36,004 nt of DNA from Actinobacteria bacterium OV450 (GTDB taxonomy: Bacteria; Actinomycetota; Actinomycetes; Streptomycetales; Streptomycetaceae): NCBI GenBank assembly GCA_001298555.1, contig LJCW01000356.1, positions 1 to 36,004 of the forward strand, given 5' to 3'. Under the pieces are notes generated by a model. That model saw only the letters and a program-made list of their open reading frames with translations. It did not search any database and was not told the DNA's origin. Below, piece after piece: positions 32,063 to 36,004 of this stretch. How positions within the stretch are numbered: position 1 is the first letter of the stretch; every line of letters begins with the position of its first letter. The position numbers and the translations under genes are program-made.

Positions 32063-33873
32063 ACGCCCCCACCGTGGTCATCGACCGGCTCTCGGCCACC
32101 CTGCGCCACGACCCCGGCCAGCCGCCGCCGTCGGCCGACCGGCTGCGCGGACCGCTGCGCCGCGCGATCGGCGGCTCCCTCGAAACGGCTCTGCGCGGAC
32201 TCGACCTGCCGCCCGGCCGCTGGTGCCTGGCCCGGCTCGACCTGACGCTCGCCCTCGACCCGGCCCGCCCCGAACCGGCGCTCGCCCGCGAGTGGTCCGA
32301 GGCGGTCGCCGCCGCGATCGAACGGACCGTACGGGAGGGCCGGACCACCGCACCGGGCGGGCTCGTGCACTTCCGGCACGACGTGGAACTGCTCGCCGAC
32401 GCGGTCGCCGGCCTCGCCGCCGGACGCCGCGAACGACTGTGGGCCTGGCGGCAGACCGGCATCCTGCGGCCCGGGGACCCGTCCCCGGACGCCTCGCCCG
32501 GCCCGGCGCTGCTGGCCGCCCTGGAACGCCACCCTCAGCACGCCGCGGCCGCGGTGCTCCGCGCGGCCGAACAGTGCGGGCTCGCCGCACTGCACCGGGC
32601 CTGGGGCGGCGAAGGCTGGCAGCGCCTGGCCACCCTCGTGACCGGCGGGGAGCCGCCCGTGCCCGGGGACACCGGCGGCCCGCCGCCCGGCCCCGGCACC
32701 CGCGCACTCGCCCGGGCCCTGCTCGCCGGCTCCCGGCTGGCCGACCTGGTCCGCGCCTCCCGGCTGCGGCCCGCCGAACCCGTCCCGGCCGCATGGGCGG
32801 TCCTCGTCCTCGCCGAAACCGATCCGGCATCACTGCACCGCGCCGCCGCCCGCCCCGGGCTGCGCGAGCTGCTGGCGCAGGGCCTGCGGGCCCCGGACGG
32901 CGCCCCGGCGCGTCCCGCACACGCAACGGGGCCGGGGCGCGGCGAGTTGCCGGACCGCGGCCCCTGCGGGGACGGCGGGAGCGACAGGGCGGGGGGAGAA
33001 GGAGAGCGCGCCGGGTGTGCCGGACAGGCCGGATGTGACGGGTGTGCCGGGGGCCAGGCTCGGTGTGAGGGGTGCACCGGGACCGCCGGGTGTGCCGGAT
33101 GCGTCCGGTGTGCCGCATGCGTCGGGTGTGCCGGGACCGACGGGACCGCGGGACCCGCAGCGCCGCCGGGTCCCGCGTCGTCCGACGGCGGGCCCGGGGC
33201 CGTGGCCGACCGGGCTGCGCCCCCGCACGAACCCCCCGCCGCCGGGGCGTCCCGCACCGGTGCGGGCGGCTCCGGTCCGGGCCCGGCCGGCTCCGCGGCC
33301 GCCGACACGGCCGCGCCGGACCCCGTACGGCCCGCACGCCCGGCGCCCGCTCCCGATCCGCAGGGCGCCGCCACCGGCTGGGCCGGGCTGCTGTTCCTGC
33401 TCGCCACCGCGGCCGAAGCCGGGCTCCCGGACCGCGCCCTCGACGAACCCGCCCTCGCCGCCAGGCCGCTGCCGTGGACGCTGCACACCGCAGCCCTCGC
33501 CCTCGTCCCCGGCATCGCCCCCGCGGACCCCGCGGCCCTCGCCCTCGCCGGGCTCGGCCCCGACCGCGCCGCCGGGCTGCTGCGCGCCGCCGCGGCGACC
33601 CCTCGCGAGCGGGACGCCGTGGGCGCGCTCGCCGCCGACTGGGCGCGGGCCACCGCCGCCCGCCTCGGCAGCGGGCCGTACGCGCACGACCCGTCCGGCG
33701 CCGTCCACCTCGCCGTCGCCCGCCGCCCCGGCCGGATCACCGCCGAGACCGGCTGGATCGAGGCCGTCCTCGCCGTCGCCGACACCGACCCGGAGATCCG
33801 GCGCGCCGGACTGGACCTCGACCCGGGCTGGCTGGGCTGGCTCGGCGCGGTCGTGAGGTACCGCTATGTCTGA
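32059..33873 (+). CDS. CIS tape-measure-family protein with a Cys-rich insertion
   Basis: A 604-residue protein. The N-terminal domain (VVIDRLSATLRHDPG, LRGPLRRAIGGSLETALRGLDLPPGRWCLARLDLTLAL, about 1-100) and the C-terminal domain (from about 440, GWAGLLFLLATAAEAG, WTLHTAALALVPGI, GWLGWLGAVVRYRYV) fit what I know of the CIS_TMP family. That family is usually the gene just before the AAA+ ATPase, as here. The middle (about 295-430) is Gly/Pro/Ala-rich and contains ten cysteines at 320, 326, 329, 336, 339, 345, 348, 351, 354 and 357. No long helical coiled coil of a classical tape measure is present. It overlaps both neighbours (ATGA at the start, eight bases at the end). Confidence 0.72.
   Translation: MNAPTVVIDRLSATLRHDPGQPPPSADRLRGPLRRAIGGSLETALRGLDLPPGRWCLARLDLTLALDPARPEPALAREWSEAVAAAIERTVREGRTTAPGGLVHFRHDVELLADAVAGLAAGRRERLWAWRQTGILRPGDPSPDASPGPALLAALERHPQHAAAAVLRAAEQCGLAALHRAWGGEGWQRLATLVTGGEPPVPGDTGGPPPGPGTRALARALLAGSRLADLVRASRLRPAEPVPAAWAVLVLAETDPASLHRAAARPGLRELLAQGLRAPDGAPARPAHATGPGRGELPDRGPCGDGGSDRAGGEGERAGCAGQAGCDGCAGGQARCEGCTGTAGCAGCVRCAACVGCAGTDGTAGPAAPPGPASSDGGPGAVADRAAPPHEPPAAGASRTGAGGSGPGPAGSAAADTAAPDPVRPARPAPAPDPQGAATGWAGLLFLLATAAEAGLPDRALDEPALAARPLPWTLHTAALALVPGIAPADPAALALAGLGPDRAAGLLRAAAATPRERDAVGALAADWARATAARLGSGPYAHDPSGAVHLAVARRPGRITAETGWIEAVLAVADTDPEIRRAGLDLDPGWLGWLGAVVRYRYV
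33007..33150 (+). repeat. Degenerate GGTGTGCCGG-type repeat coding the Cys-x-x-Cys tract
   Basis: Variants of GGGTGTGCCGG, GGATGTGACGG and GGATGCGTCCGG recur every nine or so bases through this part of the tape-measure-family gene. In the gene's own frame they give Gly-Cys-Ala-Gly type peptides. In another forward frame and on the opposite strand they give Gly-X-Y collagen-like peptides. The tract is richer in T and A than its neighbours. It looks like a repeat expansion inserted into a linker. Confidence 0.75.
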
Positions 33874-36004
33874 GCGCATCAGCCGCGACCTCTCCGGCCG
33901 GGCGGCCGCCGTCGCCGTCCGGGTGGCCGAGCTGCTGGAGACCCTGTGCAGCGAGGAGGCGGGCGGCGAGTCCGCCGCGTTCCTGCGGGACTGGGCGGCG
34001 AGCGCCGCGCACCGCCCCCCGGGCGGCCCCGGCGGCCGCCCGCCTGCCGCCACCCCGCTCGACCGGCTGGTGCACCGGTTCGGGCTCGGCTCCCTGGAGA
34101 CCGAACTCGTCCTGTTCGCGGGGCTCCCCGACGAACACGAGGGCCTGGCCCGGACGTTCCGCACCATGAACCCCGGCGGCGCCCCCCACCCCAGCGTGGG
34201 TCTGGCGGGCCTCCTGATCGACTGCGCGGCCCGTACCGCAGCAGGGACGGAGGCAGGGACCGCAGCAGGGCCCGCAGCGAGGGCCGGCGCGCCCGGTGCA
34301 CGAGGGCACGCGCCGGACCGGGTCGCCCTGCGCAGGCTGCTCCACGAGGGCCCGGCCGTACGCGCGGGCGTGCTCGCCCTCACCGGCGACGGCCCCTTCC
34401 ACGAACGCTCCCTGACCCTCGCCGACGGACTCTGGGAGGCCCTGCACGGCCACCCCGCCCGGCCCGCCGTCCTGGAGGAGGCCGACCCCGGCCCGCCGGT
34501 GGCCGGCCTCGACGGCTGGCTCGAACTCCCCGAAACCGTCCGGGCCGTCGCCGCCCTGCGCTCCGCCGAGCCCCGCACCCTGCTGGTCTGCGCCCGCGAC
34601 GAGACCGTCGCCCTCAGCCGCTGCGCGGCCCTCGCCCGCGCCGCCGGGCTCGGCCTGTTCGCCGCCCGCACCCGCCCCGAAGACCCCCGCGCCCTGGGCC
34701 TGCTGGGCCTGCCCGCCGCCGTACGGGGCGCTGTCCCACTGCTGGTGGTGCCGGCCCCGGCGGCCGGAGCGGCGGGCCCCGTCACACCCGCCGCCACCCG
34801 CATCCCGGGTCCGCTGCTGGTCTGCGCGCCGCCGGGCACCGTACGCCCCGGGCCGCAGCGGCCCGTACTCACCGTGCCGGCCGGACCGGTCGGCACGGCG
34901 GACCGGCGCACCGCCTGGCGGGAGGCGCTGCCCGAAGCACCCGGGCGCGCCCCCGAACTGGCGGCGCGCCACCCGCTCGACCCGGCGCTCACCGCGCAGG
35001 TCGCCCTCGACGTGCACAGCCGCGCCGCACTGGGAGCCGCACCGGCCCCCGGCACCGAGGGCGCCGGTCCGGACGTCTCCGGTGCCATCCGCGCCCGCGC
35101 CGGGGCGCTGCTGCCCCCGGGCGTCGACCTCGTCGGCCCGGACGCCCGCTGGCCTCGGCTGGTCCTCGGCGGGGAGGCGGGCGCGCAGCTGCGCGACGCG
35201 GTGGCCCGGCTGCGCCACCAGGCGCTGGTCCTGGACGACTGGCGGCTGCGGGAGGCCGCCCGGGCCGCCCGGGGCGTCCGGCTGCTGCTCACCGGGCCGC
35301 CGGGGACCGGGAAATCGCTGGCCGCCGAGGTGCTGGCCACCGAGGCGGGCCGGGACCTGCTGGTCGTGGACGGCTCCGAGCTGGTCTCGAAGTACATCGG
35401 CGAGACCGAGAAGAACCTCGCCGCCTGCTTCGACGTGGCCGAGCGCACGCAGGCCGTGTTCCTCCTCGACGAGGCCGACGCCCTGTTCGCGACCCGTACG
35501 GAGGTCTCCGAGGCCAACGACCGGTTCGCGAACCTGGAGACGGCCTATCTGCTCCAGCGCCTCGACCGGTTCGACGGGCTGGCGGTGCTGACGACCAACC
35601 TGCGGCAGAACATCGACGCGGCCTTCATCCGCCGGATGGACTTCGTCGTGGAGTTCCCGCTCCCCGACGAGGCGGGCCGGCACCGGATGTGGGAGCTGCA
35701 CCTGCCGCGCGCCCTGCTGCACCCCGACGTGGACCTGGCGGCGCTCGCCCGGCACTACCCGGTGCCGGGCGGCTGGATCCGCAACGCGGCGATCGGCGCG
35801 GCCTTCCGGGCGGCGGACGACGGGGGAGCCGTCCGCCAGGAACACCTCGCCGACGCGATGCGCCGCGAGTACGGGAAGGCCGGCCGCCCCTTCCCGGGGG
35901 TGCCGCCCGGCCGGGACGCCCCGGGCGCGGACCGGCGCGCGGCCCGCCCGCCCGGCGCCGGCCGCCGCCGGCGCCCGGCCGGGCCGGCTGTTCTTGTAGG
36001 CGAG
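33866..36004 (+). CDS. cis15: Cis15: AAA+ ATPase of the CIS (3' end outside window)
   Basis: The reading frame is open to the last base (713 codons), so the C-terminus is missing. The N-terminal ~440 residues are a helical, Ala/Leu/Arg-rich region with a degenerate AAA-like layout, as in Afp15/Pvc15. A complete AAA+ module follows: Walker A GPPGTGKS at 477-484, pore-loop SKYIGETEKN, Walker B FLLDEAD at 532-538, sensor-1 TTN at 576-578, and the arginine finger in FIRRMDF. Such ATPases are needed for assembly, probably by acting on the tape-measure or effector protein. The ATG at 33866 lies inside the preceding gene (ATGTCTGA overlap). The last residues (RRRRPAGPAVLVGE) may be an extension. A TAG at 35997 is out of frame. 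Confidence 0.92.
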   Translation, partial: MSERISRDLSGRAAAVAVRVAELLETLCSEEAGGESAAFLRDWAASAAHRPPGGPGGRPPAATPLDRLVHRFGLGSLETELVLFAGLPDEHEGLARTFRTMNPGGAPHPSVGLAGLLIDCAARTAAGTEAGTAAGPAARAGAPGARGHAPDRVALRRLLHEGPAVRAGVLALTGDGPFHERSLTLADGLWEALHGHPARPAVLEEADPGPPVAGLDGWLELPETVRAVAALRSAEPRTLLVCARDETVALSRCAALARAAGLGLFAARTRPEDPRALGLLGLPAAVRGAVPLLVVPAPAAGAAGPVTPAATRIPGPLLVCAPPGTVRPGPQRPVLTVPAGPVGTADRRTAWREALPEAPGRAPELAARHPLDPALTAQVALDVHSRAALGAAPAPGTEGAGPDVSGAIRARAGALLPPGVDLVGPDARWPRLVLGGEAGAQLRDAVARLRHQALVLDDWRLREAARAARGVRLLLTGPPGTGKSLAAEVLATEAGRDLLVVDGSELVSKYIGETEKNLAACFDVAERTQAVFLLDEADALFATRTEVSEANDRFANLETAYLLQRLDRFDGLAVLTTNLRQNIDAAFIRRMDFVVEFPLPDEAGRHRMWELHLPRALLHPDVDLAALARHYPVPGGWIRNAAIGAAFRAADDGGAVRQEHLADAMRREYGKAGRPFPGVPPGRDAPGADRRAARPPGAGRRRRPAGPAVLVGE

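Noticed and set aside
33017..33160. Collagen-like Gly-X-Y peptide in an alternative + frame and on the minus strand
   Set aside because: It comes from the same DNA repeat that gives the Cys tract. The frame used by both flanking conserved domains is continuous through it, so the collagen-like reading is not a gene.
33737..35845. Long minus-strand open frame opposite the AAA+ ATPase (about 700 codons)
   Set aside because: The + strand frame has Walker A, Walker B and sensor motifs. The minus frame is a shadow caused by high GC, with biased Gly/Arg/Val composition and no domain.
35997..35999. TAG as stop of the AAA+ ATPase
   Set aside because: It is out of frame with the ATPase (read as part of GTA-GGC), so the gene continues past the window.
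12911..36004. Prophage
   Set aside because: Only tail-type genes are present. No integrase, terminase, portal, capsid, replication or lysis gene is visible.
12911..36004. Type VI secretion system
   Set aside because: No TssJ/L/M membrane complex, ClpV-type layout or TssB/C pair is present. The cap, tape-measure-family and Cis15-type ATPase genes fit the Afp/PVC class.

Overview
The window is very GC-rich actinobacterial DNA with GTG starts, G/C-rich third codon positions and an F420-type oxidoreductase. Gene content and order point to Streptomyces or a close relative. Coding density is high: no stretch over 300 bases lacks a gene, and the longest gap is 187 bases (5278-5464). I saw no tRNA, rRNA, insertion sequence, integrase or CRISPR array.

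Region 1 (1-6964, + strand) holds the end of a helical-repeat protein and then a pyrimidine/hydantoin catabolic operon. Its genes encode a beta-ureidopropionase-type amidohydrolase, a class III aminotransferase, a dihydropyrimidinase/hydantoinase, an LLM-class (F420-type) oxidoreductase and an NCS1 nucleobase/hydantoin permease. Together they would import a cyclic ureide, open its ring, remove the carbamoyl group and transaminate the resulting beta-amino acid. The 151-base leader before the first enzyme contains a plausible promoter and several nested inverted repeats. A perfect 3 x 21 bp tandem repeat lies just before the permease.

Region 2 (7052-11955, + strand) is housekeeping-like: an inositol monophosphatase-family phosphatase, a phytoene-desaturase-like FAD oxidoreductase coupled to a macro-domain protein, and RecQ helicase, which appears to be leaderless.

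Region 3 (11990-36004) is a contractile injection system (CIS), a phage-tail-like nanomachine of the Streptomyces Afp/PVC-related type. A divergent minus-strand gene encodes an unrecognised protein with 18 cysteines. A long tightly coupled + strand operon follows: DUF4255/Pvc16 cap, an unknown protein, sheath, tube, a second sheath-like protein, a second tube-like protein, the Cis7 tube-base/LysM protein, a 59-residue protein, a gp27-like hub, a gp5-like spike, a CisA-like membrane protein, a 912-residue multidomain protein ending in a putative HNH/EndoVII-like nuclease (likely payload), gp25-like Cis9, gp6/J-like Cis11, a beta-propeller/tail-protein-I fusion, a tape-measure-family protein with an odd Cys-x-x-Cys insertion, and the Cis15 AAA+ ATPase, which runs off the window end. 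Most junctions overlap by 1-8 bases (ATGA, GTGA, TGATG), so the particle is probably made from one coupled transcript.

No tail fibre, PAAR tip, capsid, terminase, lysis or T6SS membrane-complex gene is present. With the membrane-anchored CisA-like protein and a nuclease lacking an obvious immunity neighbour, this fits an intracellular device acting on the producer's own cell (regulated cell death or development) better than a secreted particle aimed at other cells. That functional reading is inference. The architecture is read directly from the sequence.
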